Source: Terriglobia bacterium
GTDB lineage: Bacteria; Acidobacteriota; Terriglobia; Terriglobales; Acidobacteriaceae
Length of the DNA: 64,000 nucleotides
Direction of reading: 5' to 3'
NCBI GenBank assembly: GCA_020072845.1
Contig: JAIQGF010000009.1
Location: 310,001 to 374,000, forward strand
Within the stretch, counting starts at the first letter, position 1. Every line of letters starts with the position of its first letter. The translations under genes were made by a program, and so were the position numbers. The notes under the pieces are model-generated. The model was given only the letters and a program-made list of their open reading frames with translations, had not been told where the DNA came from and made no database searches. Positions 35,008 to 43,479 of the stretch are shown here, one piece after another.

Positions 35008-36351
35008 CTAGTGCTTTCCCAGCGCCCAGTCGTCCAGCTTGCCTGCCGCGCGCAGAAGCTGCAGACGCGCCTTCTGCAGCTCGAAAGCGGTATCCAGGTA
35101 GGTCGAGTACTTGTCATTCATCTGGATTCGCGCCGACTCCAGTTCGCGCGGTCCCGGCGGCGGGACGGCCGGTTGACCGGGAACACCGGGCATGCCCGGG
35201 GCGGCGGTCTGGATGCGTGCTTGCACGGCATCGACTTGCGCCTGGGCCAATTGATAGTCGAGTTGCGCCACCTGCTCGGCGGCGTCCAATTGCTTGATCG
35301 CCCGCGTCAGTTTCAGGGTATCGGTGGAAACCTGCCGTTTCGTAACCTCCGTCTGGCGCTGCGCCTTCACGGCCTCGGCGTCGGCGGCTTCGGCGCGGGC
35401 CCGCTGCGCGAAGTTGAGGAATGGAAACCGGATCGCAACTCCCAGCGTCGCGTTATTGCGCTGGAAGCGGTTGAAGTAAAGATCGTAGTTGTTGTATTTC
35501 GAAAACAGTCCGTACTGCGCCACCAGGTCAATGGCCGGCCACATCAACTTGTGCTCGCCTTTGGCGCGCAGTTGCTTCGCCGTCGCTGATTCCTGCGCCG
35601 CCTTTAATCCTGGACTGCTTGTTACCGCCGCGCCCACAATGTCCGGCTGCTGGCTGAGGTCGGGAATCGTGGGAATGGATTCGGTGACCGTCTCAATCGA
35701 TGTCGGCGCCACCCCGGTTAACTGCCCCAACCGTTCGCGCAGCACATCGGCTGCTCCTTCCGCATCCGCCAGGCGCATCCGTACTTGCGCCGCTGCCAGC
35801 TTGGCGCGCGTCAGGTCCATCTGGCTGTCAACTCCGGCCTGCACCCGATCGCTGACCACCGAGACCAGCCGATTCGCCTCTTCCTGTTGCTGGTTCAAGA
35901 GCCGCATCCGTGAGGCCACGGTATCGAGCTGGATATAGGTAATGGCCGCTTCCAGCAGCGTGACCGCGCTCTGGTCCTGCGTCCCCGTCTCCGACGCTTG
36001 CCATTCCTGCCTGGCCGCCTTGATGAAATCGCCTCCTGCGGGGCTGTACAGGGCGGACTGGTAGTTCACGCTGATGATCGAGGGCGCCGAGCCTTCGATG
36101 CTGAGCGGGAATCCATATGTCTTTGCGACACCCGAGCCGACCACGAGCTGCGGCAGGTACATGTTTCGCAGTTCCAGGTATGACGCACGTGCGCGCAGTT
36201 GCTCGGCTGCGGCCACCGACACCGACCCGCGCTGCGCCACCAGTTCCATGGCGCGCCGGAAGGGAAGCGGCTCAGCGAAAGCGGAGATCGAAACGGCCAC
36301 GGCCAGGATGGAGTAAAACGGCCACTGCAAGCGGTGAAAAGAGCCATTCAT
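35008..36351 (-). CDS. TolC-family outer membrane efflux protein
   Basis: 447 residues from ATG 36351, which has TAGGTG upstream; ATG 36369 is an alternative. A signal peptide (YSILAVAVSISAFAEP) is followed by two outer-membrane-efflux repeats rich in long helices (AVTLLEAAITYIQLDTVASR, LDLTRAKLAAAQ-like, ATKQLRAKGEHKLMWPAIDL, FLNFAQRARAEAADAEAVKA). Such channels carry substrates across the outer membrane for RND, ABC or MFS pumps. It is divergent from a MacB/FtsX-like permease at 36517, separated by an inverted tandem array. Confidence 0.87.
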   Translation of the reverse strand: MNGSFHRLQWPFYSILAVAVSISAFAEPLPFRRAMELVAQRGSVSVAAAEQLRARASYLELRNMYLPQLVVGSGVAKTYGFPLSIEGSAPSIISVNYQSALYSPAGGDFIKAARQEWQASETGTQDQSAVTLLEAAITYIQLDTVASRMRLLNQQQEEANRLVSVVSDRVQAGVDSQMDLTRAKLAAAQVRMRLADAEGAADVLRERLGQLTGVAPTSIETVTESIPTIPDLSQQPDIVGAAVTSSPGLKAAQESATAKQLRAKGEHKLMWPAIDLVAQYGLFSKYNNYDLYFNRFQRNNATLGVAIRFPFLNFAQRARAEAADAEAVKAQRQTEVTKRQVSTDTLKLTRAIKQLDAAEQVAQLDYQLAQAQVDAVQARIQTAAPGMPGVPGQPAVPPPGPRELESARIQMNDKYSTYLDTAFELQKARLQLLRAAGKLDDWALGKH

Positions 36352-36424
36352 CACGTCACCTACCGTCATTCAAACAGCAGGCGAGTATAACAACTGGTGT
36401 TGGGCTGATATTCTAGAGGCAAGA

Positions 36425-36511
36425 CATCGGGTGATCGGATGATCCGGTGATCGGGTGATTTGAAAACTGGTCAGCGATCACCGGATCGCCCGATCATCCG
36501 ATCACCCGATA
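36425..36511. repeat. Inverted tandem array, GATCGGGT family, in a divergent promoter region
   Basis: Left arm about 36425-36460 with units GATCGGGT, GATCGGAT, GATCCGGT, GATCGGGT (8 bp period); right arm about 36475-36510 with the reverse-complement units; 14 bp spacer. It ends six bases before the ATG of the permease gene, leaving no room for a ribosome binding site. It shares its unit with 12666-12732. Confidence 0.9.
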
Positions 36512-36516
36512 CCACC

Positions 36517-37713
36517 ATGATCAGCGGCGAAACCTGGAGAACGGCGCTGGACGCCTTGCGCGCCAACAAATTCAAGGCGTTTCTCACCATGCTCGGCGTG
36601 GTGATCGGCAGCGCCTGCCTGGTGCTGGTGGTCACCGTCGGCCTTACCGGCAAGCGCTACATCCTGGCCCAGATCGAAGGCATAGGCGCCAACCTGATCT
36701 ACGGCTATCACGTCGGCGTCGGTCCCGCGCAAGCTCGTCCGCTGGGCGATCAGATTTCGCTCGCCGACCTGCACGCCATGCGCGCCATGCCCCTGGTCAC
36801 CCACGCCGCCGCAACCTTCGATACCCAGGTCGCCGTGACCGTTGCCGGCAAGGAATACGCGGTCAGCGTGGTCGGAGTGACGGACGATTTCGACAAAGTC
36901 CGCAATCTCGATGTGGTGCGGGGCCGGTTTCTCGACGAGATTGATATTCAAAACCGCGCCAAGGCCGCCGTCATCACCGAGCACATGGCCGGCCTGCTCG
37001 GATTCGAAAACCCCGTCGGCCAGAAGATCAAGGTCGCCGGTTTCGCGCTCACGGTCGTCGGAGTCTTCAAGGAGCGCGTTGCCACCTTTGGCCAAACGGA
37101 AATTACCTCCGACACCGTCATCATTCCGTTCCCCCTGATCAAAGACCTCACCGGAGAGGAGTCCATCAAGACTTTCTATGCCCAGGCGGACAGCCCCGAC
37201 GACGTCCCGCTGGCGACGCGCGCCATCGCCGAGCTGTTGCAGAGCCGCCACCGCCCCGAGGCGGTGTATTCCGTGCAGAATCTGGCCGCCATGCTGAGCG
37301 CCGCGCGCAGCATTTCCAACGCTCTCACCATCGTTTTGCTCATTGTCGCCTCCGTCACCCTGATCACCAGCGGCATCGGCATCATGAACATCATGCTGGT
37401 CACGGTCACCGAGCGCACGCGTGAAATCGGCGTCCGCATGGCCATCGGCGCCCGGCGCAGCGAGATCGAATGGCAATTCCTCATCGAAGCTTTCATCATC
37501 AGCGGCGTGGGAGCGCTGGTCGGCATCAGCATCGCGGTCGCTCTTCCGATCGGCGCGCAATTGATCCTGCTCAACGGTCTCTACCTCCCGATTTCCTGGG
37601 TTTCCGTCGTCGTCTCGCTGGTGGTCTCGTGCGGCATCGGTATCTTGTTCGGTTACCTGCCGGCGCGCCGCGCCTCCTTGCTCCAGCCCACCGAAGCGCT
37701 GCATTATGAGTAG
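36517..37713 (+). CDS. MacB/FtsX-like ABC transporter permease
   Basis: 398 residues from the ATG at 36517; the frame runs on upstream only through the array. TM1 is at about 21-42 (AFLTMLGVVIGSACLVLVVTVG), then a MacB-type periplasmic domain (about 45-250), then three C-terminal helices of the FtsX domain (LTIVLLIVASVTLITSGIGIMNIM, the IISGVGALVGISIAVALPIG part, VVSLVVSCGIGILFGYLPA). RTREIGVRMAIGARR is the family signature. Such permeases export drugs, peptides or lipoproteins with a separate ATPase. No ATPase gene is nearby. Confidence 0.88.
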   Translation: MISGETWRTALDALRANKFKAFLTMLGVVIGSACLVLVVTVGLTGKRYILAQIEGIGANLIYGYHVGVGPAQARPLGDQISLADLHAMRAMPLVTHAAATFDTQVAVTVAGKEYAVSVVGVTDDFDKVRNLDVVRGRFLDEIDIQNRAKAAVITEHMAGLLGFENPVGQKIKVAGFALTVVGVFKERVATFGQTEITSDTVIIPFPLIKDLTGEESIKTFYAQADSPDDVPLATRAIAELLQSRHRPEAVYSVQNLAAMLSAARSISNALTIVLLIVASVTLITSGIGIMNIMLVTVTERTREIGVRMAIGARRSEIEWQFLIEAFIISGVGALVGISIAVALPIGAQLILLNGLYLPISWVSVVVSLVVSCGIGILFGYLPARRASLLQPTEALHYE

Positions 37714-37733
37714 CGAGGCGCATGGGTGGGAAG

Positions 37734-37807
37734 GGCACGGCTTCAGCCGTGCCGTAAACGAGATCTATTTTTTTCTGTCATTCCGAGGGGCTTTGGCCCC
37801 GAGGAAT
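37734..37807. repeat. Two REP-like hairpins before the GT39-like gene
   Basis: Hairpin one is GGCACGGC-TTCA-GCCGTGCC (37734-37753). Hairpin two is ATTCC, GA, GGGGC, TTTG, GCCCC, GA, GGAAT (37780-37807), where two stems flank a symmetric GA/GA internal loop. Both kinds resemble short repeats common in acidobacterial genomes (from memory). They lie between two plus-strand genes and could be a transcription attenuator or a mobile REP element. Confidence 0.7.
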
Positions 37808-37830
37808 CTGCTTTAAGCGACTCGGAACTG

Positions 37831-39165
37831 ATGTCCGACTCTCAAATCGAAACCGCGTCCGCGCCGGTCGCCGGCACATCCCATCAGCCCGCTTCCGTTG
37901 CCCGTACCTTGACCCTGATGGTCCTCGCCGGCCTCGCCGTGCGCCTCCTGGTCATTCCCTTCACCTACCCGGACCACCTCGATCCGCAGCGCCACCACTG
38001 GCGATTTGCCTGGGAAATGGGCATGGTGGCCCGCTCCATCGTTACCGGCAAGGGCTTCAGTTCTCCTTACGTCGGCGATACCGGCCCGACCGCATGGTTC
38101 CCGCCGCTCTATCCCTACCTGCTGGCCGGGGTCTTCAAAGTTTTCGGATTGTTCACCAAGGCTTCGGCCATCGCCATCCTGACCCTCAATTCGATTTTCT
38201 CCGCCCTCACCGTCGTCCCGGTATTCGCCATCGCCCGCAGGACCTTGAGCGACCGGGTGGCGCGCTACGCCGGCTGGCTCTGGGCATTCTTTCCGTACGC
38301 CATCTGGGCCGCCGCGGAACGCATCTGGGAAAACGCCCTGACGACTCTGCTGCTTGCCATCCTGGTGTGGCTCACACTGGTGCTCGACGAGAAAGCCACC
38401 GCGCGCCGCTGCATCGGTTACGGCCTGCTCTGGGGAGTCGCCGCTCTCAGCAATCCGGCCGTCCTGGCGGTGTTTCCGTTTCTGCTCGGTTGGCTATGTT
38501 GGCGCGGTTACGGCCGTGGTGAAAAATGGTTTGCATCCGCGTTCCTGGCGGTTGTCATGCTGGTGCTGGTCGTCGCGCCGTGGGATGTCCGCAATTACCT
38601 CGTCCTGCACAAGGTACTTCCGGTGCGCGACAACTTCTGGGTCGAAGTGCGCGTCGGCAATACCGGCGACATCTCCGATATCTATCCCGACTGGGCCATC
38701 CCCTCGACCAGCGCGGCCCAGTGGAACGAATTGCACCGCGTCGGCGAAATCGCCTACATCGGGGAAATGCGAACCCTGGCGGTGCGCTTTATTCGCGATA
38801 ATCCCGGCGTCTTCGTCTGGCTTTGCTGGAAGCGCTTTGTTTTTGTTTGGACGGGCTTCTGGAGCCTCGACCCTGACTACGCTCGCAACGAGCCCCTGCA
38901 GATTCCGAACACCATCTTCTGTTCAACCTTGACCGTGCTGATGCTCACCGGCCTGGTTCTCGTGTGGAGGAACCGGCGCGAGTGGTTCCTGCCCTTTGCC
39001 GCCGTGCTCGGCGCCTATCCCGCGGTGTACTACATCACCCACCCGACCATGGACTATCGCCACCCGATTGATCCCATGCTCGTCATCCTGGTCGCCTACG
39101 CTGTTTCGAGTTGTCTCGATGCGCGGCGCTCCCGGCGTAGCAATGCCGAGGCCGGCGCGCCTTGA
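37831..39165 (+). CDS. GT39-like membrane glycosyltransferase
   Basis: 444 residues from ATG 37831; the longer frame would translate the REP hairpins. About ten membrane helices, e.g. LTLMVLAGLAVRLLVIPF at 28-45 and FLAVVMLVLVVAPWDVRNYL. The luminal loop after TM1 (HHWRFAWEMGMVARSIVTG) and the PPLYPYLLAGVFKVFG segment are typical of GT39/ArnT/PMT-type enzymes that use polyprenyl-phosphate sugars. The acceptor, protein or lipid, is not determined. It is 117 bp after the permease. Confidence 0.82.
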   Translation: MSDSQIETASAPVAGTSHQPASVARTLTLMVLAGLAVRLLVIPFTYPDHLDPQRHHWRFAWEMGMVARSIVTGKGFSSPYVGDTGPTAWFPPLYPYLLAGVFKVFGLFTKASAIAILTLNSIFSALTVVPVFAIARRTLSDRVARYAGWLWAFFPYAIWAAAERIWENALTTLLLAILVWLTLVLDEKATARRCIGYGLLWGVAALSNPAVLAVFPFLLGWLCWRGYGRGEKWFASAFLAVVMLVLVVAPWDVRNYLVLHKVLPVRDNFWVEVRVGNTGDISDIYPDWAIPSTSAAQWNELHRVGEIAYIGEMRTLAVRFIRDNPGVFVWLCWKRFVFVWTGFWSLDPDYARNEPLQIPNTIFCSTLTVLMLTGLVLVWRNRREWFLPFAAVLGAYPAVYYITHPTMDYRHPIDPMLVILVAYAVSSCLDARRSRRSNAEAGAP

Positions 39166-39177
39166 GCTGGGAATAGG

Positions 39178-39210
39178 GAACAAAACAAAAGGCACACGCG
39201 AACGTGTGCC
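39178..39210 (-). terminator. Intrinsic terminator of the HlyD-TPR operon
   Basis: On the minus strand the perfect stem GGCACACG-TTCG-CGTGTGCC is followed by TTTTGTTTTGTT. It lies 20 bp past the stop of the TPR gene, between two convergent genes, so it may also slow plus-strand transcription. Confidence 0.75.
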
Positions 39211-39229
39211 ACTTCTGCCTTCTTACTTC

Positions 39230-40237
39230 TTACTTTCCATTCAGCCGGTCCAGGGCGGTGCGTGCCCGCTCATAGTCGCTCGCCAGCGCCAGCGCCGCTT
39301 TGTATTCCGCTGCCGCTCCGGCCTTATCGCCCTGTTTTTCCAGGATCAAACCCAGCAGGTAATGCGCCTGGAAGGTCGGCGCTTCTTCCACCGTCGGACC
39401 GGCAGCAAGGTACCTGCGCACGAAGTTCGCCGCCCCTACAAAATTTCTTCCCGCGCCAAACAGGATCTGCGCCGCGTCAAACAGGACGTTGGGGCGCTTC
39501 TTATCGGCCGCGATCGCCGACGTGATCGCCGACTCCATTTCGTTCAGCCGGTGCTGCCGCTTGTAATACGACGCCAGGTTGAGCCAGAAGCTGCCCTGGT
39601 TGCCGCTGGCCTGGATGGCGTTCTTGTACTCCTGTTCGGCCACGTCAAGCCGCTGGTCTTTTTCCGCGATGCGCGCCTGCAGCCAGTGCCCGGTTGCCGC
39701 GTCCTGTTGCGCAATGGCCTCGGCCTCGCGCCGCGCCTTGCTCTTGCCGCCGCCCATGAATGCCGGCGCTTCTATGTAGAACTCCGCCAGGTCGGAACGC
39801 GCGTACACGTTGGACGCGTCCAACTCCACCGCGCGCTCGAACTCCCGCCGGATCTTTTTCGTCAATCCCGCCGCGGTCACGAAGCTGGAGTGGTCCGCCT
39901 TCTCCGCGTACGCCCGTCCCAGCCACATGTGGTACTCGCTGTTATTGGGCGCAATGCTGACCGCCTTTTCGCCCGCCTCGACCGCCGGGTCCCATTTCTG
40001 CATGGCGAAATAGCTGCGCGACAGCAGGTTGAATGCCTGGGCATCGCGCGGCGAATTCTTCAGCCGCAGGTCCAGCGCCTTGATGGCATCGTCAACCCGC
40101 CCCAGCGACAGCAGTTCGTTGACGCCCACCGCGGGAGTGTTGCTCGCCGTTGTCGCCGGCGCGGACGCCACCGCCGCCCTCGCCGCGCCCAGCGTCCCCA
40201 GCAGCATCATCGCGATGATCACCGGCCTGCGCTTCAT
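39230..40237 (-). CDS. Exported TPR-repeat protein
   Basis: 335 residues. A signal peptide (about 1-21, PVIIAMMLLGTLGAARA) is followed by tandem tetratricopeptide repeats: VDDAIKALDLRLKNSPRDAQ, FNLLSRSYFAMQKWDPAVEA, FERAVELDASNVYARSDLAE, YLLGLILEKQGDKAGAAAEY. TPRs bind proteins, so it may be a periplasmic assembly or adaptor factor. Its start overlaps the HlyD-type adaptor stop by four bases, implying joint translation and perhaps a role with the pump. Confidence 0.85.
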   Translation of the reverse strand: MKRRPVIIAMMLLGTLGAARAAVASAPATTASNTPAVGVNELLSLGRVDDAIKALDLRLKNSPRDAQAFNLLSRSYFAMQKWDPAVEAGEKAVSIAPNNSEYHMWLGRAYAEKADHSSFVTAAGLTKKIRREFERAVELDASNVYARSDLAEFYIEAPAFMGGGKSKARREAEAIAQQDAATGHWLQARIAEKDQRLDVAEQEYKNAIQASGNQGSFWLNLASYYKRQHRLNEMESAITSAIAADKKRPNVLFDAAQILFGAGRNFVGAANFVRRYLAAGPTVEEAPTFQAHYLLGLILEKQGDKAGAAAEYKAALALASDYERARTALDRLNGK

Positions 40238-41493
40238 TCCTCTACCACCCGCACCGACATGCCCGGCTTGAGCGCCTGCTGGGTGTCCGCATTCAGCGCC
40301 ACCACGGCCCCATCCGGCAGTCCTTGGGTAATCTCCATTCTCGTCAAGTTCGACAACGAGGTTTGCACGTCTCGCCGTTTCACCTCGCCGTCCACAATCT
40401 GGTACACGAACCGTTTGCCGTCGTCCTGGTGAATGGCCTCGCGCGGCACGGTCAGCGCGTTGTCGTGCCTGGCGGTTACGATAGTTATATTAACGTTAAC
40501 GTTGGGCAATAGTTGCTCCGCCCGATTGTCCACAGTACAGGTGAACTGGCCCACGTTGCGAGTGCCGAGAGTAACCACCGTCGTCGGTACCCGCGTGACC
40601 TTGCCGTCCCAGCGCTGTCCCGGGAGCGCGTCCCAGGTCACCGCCACCGGCTGCCCCGGCTGCAGGCGCCCGATGTCGGGCTCGTCCACGAAGGCCCGCA
40701 ACTGCACCTTCGACAGGTCCGCTACCTGCACCAGCAATTCCCCGGTCGCGACAAACTGTCCCGGATGCACCGGCAGGTAGTACACGGTGCCGTCATGGGG
40801 CGCTCGAACATTGGATTGCTGCAACAATTCCTGCGCCGCGGCATACGCCGCCTTGGCCTCATCCTGCTGCGCGTGGACTTTGGCGACCTCGGGTCCCGAG
40901 TACCGCGATTTCAGCTTCTGCTCCAGTAACGAAACCTGTGCCTGCGCACTCTTCAGGCGGTTTTCCGCATCCTTCACTTCGCCCGCCGACGCTGCTCCGC
41001 GCTTCTGCAATTCCTGCAGCGCCTGCAGGTTCCGCTGCGCCACATCCCGCTCTGTCCGCGCGGTCGCCAATTGCGACTGGTTGGTCAGCACCTCTTCGCG
41101 CGTGCCGCCGCTGCGCACCGCGTTCAGGTCCGCCTCAGCTGCGCGGATCTGCGTCTGGGCCCGCGCCGCCTGCGACCGAATCCCGGCATCGTCCAGTTCG
41201 ACGAGCAACTGCCCGGCCTTGACGTGCTCGCCTTCGTATACCAGCACTCGTTTGACCGCCGTCGCGGCCGGCGCATGTGCCTCGAAACTGTTCAGAGGCT
41301 CGATCTTGCCGTTTGTCTGAATGGTGGCGGTGATGGTCTCCCGGTCTGCCTTGGCAGCCCGTACCGGCAATTCCCGCCGGCGAGACATGAATGCCGCCAG
41401 AATGATGACCCCCACTACAATGGCGGCCAGAACCACCCACAGCCGGTTCAACCGGCCGTGCCAGCTGCCTTCCGGGTTCTGTTGTCGTGCCAT
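40234..41493 (-). CDS. HlyD/MacA-type efflux periplasmic adaptor
   Basis: 419 residues. An N-terminal membrane anchor (about 18-36, LWVVLAAIVVGVIILAAFM), a biotinyl-lipoyl half (VKRVLVYEGEHVKAGQLLVELDDAG), a long coiled-coil hairpin (about 105-215) and the second lipoyl half (SNVRAPHDGTVYYLPVHPGQ) are followed by beta-barrel and membrane-proximal domains. Such adaptors bridge an inner-membrane pump and a TolC channel. The permease at 36517 and the TolC-type channel at 35008 are plausible partners. The minus strand has TATACT at 41507-41512, very close to the start. Confidence 0.9.
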   Translation of the reverse strand: MARQQNPEGSWHGRLNRLWVVLAAIVVGVIILAAFMSRRRELPVRAAKADRETITATIQTNGKIEPLNSFEAHAPAATAVKRVLVYEGEHVKAGQLLVELDDAGIRSQAARAQTQIRAAEADLNAVRSGGTREEVLTNQSQLATARTERDVAQRNLQALQELQKRGAASAGEVKDAENRLKSAQAQVSLLEQKLKSRYSGPEVAKVHAQQDEAKAAYAAAQELLQQSNVRAPHDGTVYYLPVHPGQFVATGELLVQVADLSKVQLRAFVDEPDIGRLQPGQPVAVTWDALPGQRWDGKVTRVPTTVVTLGTRNVGQFTCTVDNRAEQLLPNVNVNITIVTARHDNALTVPREAIHQDDGKRFVYQIVDGEVKRRDVQTSLSNLTRMEITQGLPDGAVVALNADTQQALKPGMSVRVVEE

Positions 41494-41723
41494 TGCGCAA
41501 TCTGTAAGTATAACTTAACCGTAACTCGGTCAGGGACATACGTATCTAATCAGACACCGCCGCGAACCGAAAGTTCTGCTCTTTAGTTTGTCCTGGCCCG
41601 TATTAGATGTGGCAGCGCTCCCGCTTGATTCGCCTGGCGGTCCGTTTCCGTTATGGAATTCAGCAATCGATAGCTGGCCACTCGTTGCTAATTGCGGTTC
41701 GCCCGCATTTACAATGAAACGCG

Positions 41724-42119
41724 ATGCCCCGCAAACCTCGCTACACCCCCGAACACGCCCGCTCCGGCCTCCATACCATCTTTCCCGATATCGAGACCTG
41801 GCCCAACCAGTTCCCAAAGTACGAGATCGTGGTTGATGTTCCCGAGTTCACCTCCGTCTGCCCCAAGACCGGCCTCCCCGACTTCGGCGTCATCACCATC
41901 CGCTACATGCCCGACAAGCGCTGCCTGGAACTCAAGTCGCTGAAGGAATACCTGCTCACCTACCGCAATCTCGGCATTTTCCAGGAAAATATCGTCAACC
42001 GCATTCTCGAAGACGTGGTGCGCGCCGCCCGCCCCGTCTGGGCCGAAGTGAAGGGCGACTTCAATCCCCGCGGCGGCATCGGTACCATTGTCTCCGCACG
42101 CTGGCCGCGAAAAAAGTAG
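41724..42119 (+). CDS. queF: NADPH-dependent 7-cyano-7-deazaguanine reductase QueF
   Basis: 131 residues, a short unimodular QueF. It reduces preQ0 to preQ1 in queuosine synthesis. The catalytic thioimide cysteine is C46 (SVCPKTGLPDFG) and the proton donor D53. The NADPH/QueF motif is LELKSLKEYL (68-77). The position usually holding His in FHE is Gln here (FQEN, about 86-89). No other queuosine gene is adjacent. Confidence 0.94.
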   Translation: MPRKPRYTPEHARSGLHTIFPDIETWPNQFPKYEIVVDVPEFTSVCPKTGLPDFGVITIRYMPDKRCLELKSLKEYLLTYRNLGIFQENIVNRILEDVVRAARPVWAEVKGDFNPRGGIGTIVSARWPRKK

Positions 42120-42120
42120 C

Positions 42121-42221
42121 GAGTCCCGAGTCCCGAGTTGCGAGGAGCGATATTCTTCAATCTGCAATCTTCAATAGTTCTGCGCTCCGAGCTCACAACT
42201 CACAACTCAGAACTCACAACT
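42121..42221. repeat. Mixed tandem arrays between queF and an MFS gene
   Basis: GAGTCCC occurs twice and degenerates (GAGTTGC, GAGG) at 42121-42144. TCTTCAATCTGCAATCTTCAA follows near 42153-42173. ACTCACA-type 7 bp units fill about 42193-42221. The last block, read on the other strand, resembles the GAGTTGC units, so this may be a decayed inverted array. Confidence 0.7.
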
Positions 42222-42240
42222 GATATATTCCTCACACTCC

Positions 42241-43479
42241 ATGCCTCGCCCCCACCAACACCCAGTTGCCGCTCTCACCATCCTCACCGGCCTGAATTTC
42301 TTCAACTACGTTGACCGCTCAGTCCTGTTTGCCGTCCAGCCACTCGTACAGCAGGAATTCCACCGCACCGACGCCGAATTCGGCCTGCTCACCAGCGCCT
42401 TCTTTTTCTGTTACATGTTCACCGCGCCGTTCATCGGCGCGCTCGCCGACCGCCGCCCGCGACGCGGCATCATGATCGCCGGCGCCCTCATCTGGAGCGC
42501 TGCCACGCTGCTCACCGCGCTCACCTACGACTTCCGCACGCTGCTCATCCGCCACACCATCGTCGGCATCGGCGAGGCCACCTTCGCCACCATCGCTCCC
42601 TCCTTTCTCGCCGACCTATTTCCGGAAGGGAAGCGCGGGCGCGTGCTCGGCGTCTTCTACCTCTGCATCGGCCTGGGAACCGCTGTCGGGTACATCGTCG
42701 GCGGCAGCGTCGGCCACGTTCACGGCTGGCGCGCGCCCTTCTATGTCGCCGCCGTCCCCGGTTTCCTGTTCGCCGCCCTGCTCGCGTTCATCCCCGAACC
42801 TGCGCGCGGCATGCAGGACACCTTGCCGGAAACGCGCGAGCGCGGCACGGTGCGCGGCCTGATTCGCAACGGCGCCTTTTGGACCGCCACGCTGGGCATA
42901 GCAATGTGGACCTTCGGAGTGGGCGCCCTGCAGGTCTGGATGCCGACCTTCCTGTCGCGCATACGTCACGAGCCGCTGGAAAAGGCGAACCTGATCTTCG
43001 GCGGCATGACCGCCTTCAACGCCGTCTTCGCTACACTCCTCGGCGGCTGGATCGGCGACCGCTTGCTGCGCAAAAACCGCGGCGCCTACTACCTGGTTTC
43101 CTCGACGACCATGCTGATCGCCATGCCGGCCATGATCGTCGCCATCACCAGCCGCGGCCCGCTGATGTATCCCTCGATGTTCCTGACCGAATTTCTCCTC
43201 TTCCTCAACATGGCGCCGCTGAACGCTGCCATCGTCAACTCCGTCGGCGCCCACATCCGCGCCACCGCCATCGCCGTCAATCTGTTCACCATTCACCTGC
43301 TCGGCGACGCCTTTTCTCCCACGCTGGTTGGCTATATTTCCGACCGCAGTTCGCTGCAGACAGGATTTCTCGCCGCGGTCGCCGCGGTCGGAATTGCCTC
43401 GGCCATCCTCTATTACGGCAAGCGTTTCGCGCCGGCCATCAAGATTGACGAACCTCAGCCCGCGGGAGCTGCCCTTTGA
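42241..43479 (+). CDS. MFS transporter, Spinster-like
   Basis: 412 residues, twelve predicted helices. FFNYVDRSVLFAVQPLVQQEF in helix 1 is the pattern of Spinster-type MFS proteins. The family loop motif is GALADRRPRRGIMIAGAL, and a later GGWIGDRLLRKNRG marks the second half. Substrates in this branch include lipids and organic acids; none can be named here. The stop overlaps the TTG start of the GT2 gene (TTGA), so lipid-linked sugar export is possible but speculative. Confidence 0.88.
   Translation: MPRPHQHPVAALTILTGLNFFNYVDRSVLFAVQPLVQQEFHRTDAEFGLLTSAFFFCYMFTAPFIGALADRRPRRGIMIAGALIWSAATLLTALTYDFRTLLIRHTIVGIGEATFATIAPSFLADLFPEGKRGRVLGVFYLCIGLGTAVGYIVGGSVGHVHGWRAPFYVAAVPGFLFAALLAFIPEPARGMQDTLPETRERGTVRGLIRNGAFWTATLGIAMWTFGVGALQVWMPTFLSRIRHEPLEKANLIFGGMTAFNAVFATLLGGWIGDRLLRKNRGAYYLVSSTTMLIAMPAMIVAITSRGPLMYPSMFLTEFLLFLNMAPLNAAIVNSVGAHIRATAIAVNLFTIHLLGDAFSPTLVGYISDRSSLQTGFLAAVAAVGIASAILYYGKRFAPAIKIDEPQPAGAAL

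Noticed and set aside
36425-36511. CRISPR array
   Set aside because: The units are 7-8 bp without unique spacers of 30 bp; the arms are inverted, not direct repeats with spacers; no cas gene is present.
41507-41533. Promoter for the HlyD-type adaptor (CTGACC, TATACT)
   Set aside because: The spacer is only 15 bp and the predicted start would leave a seven-base leader; noted in the gene entry only.
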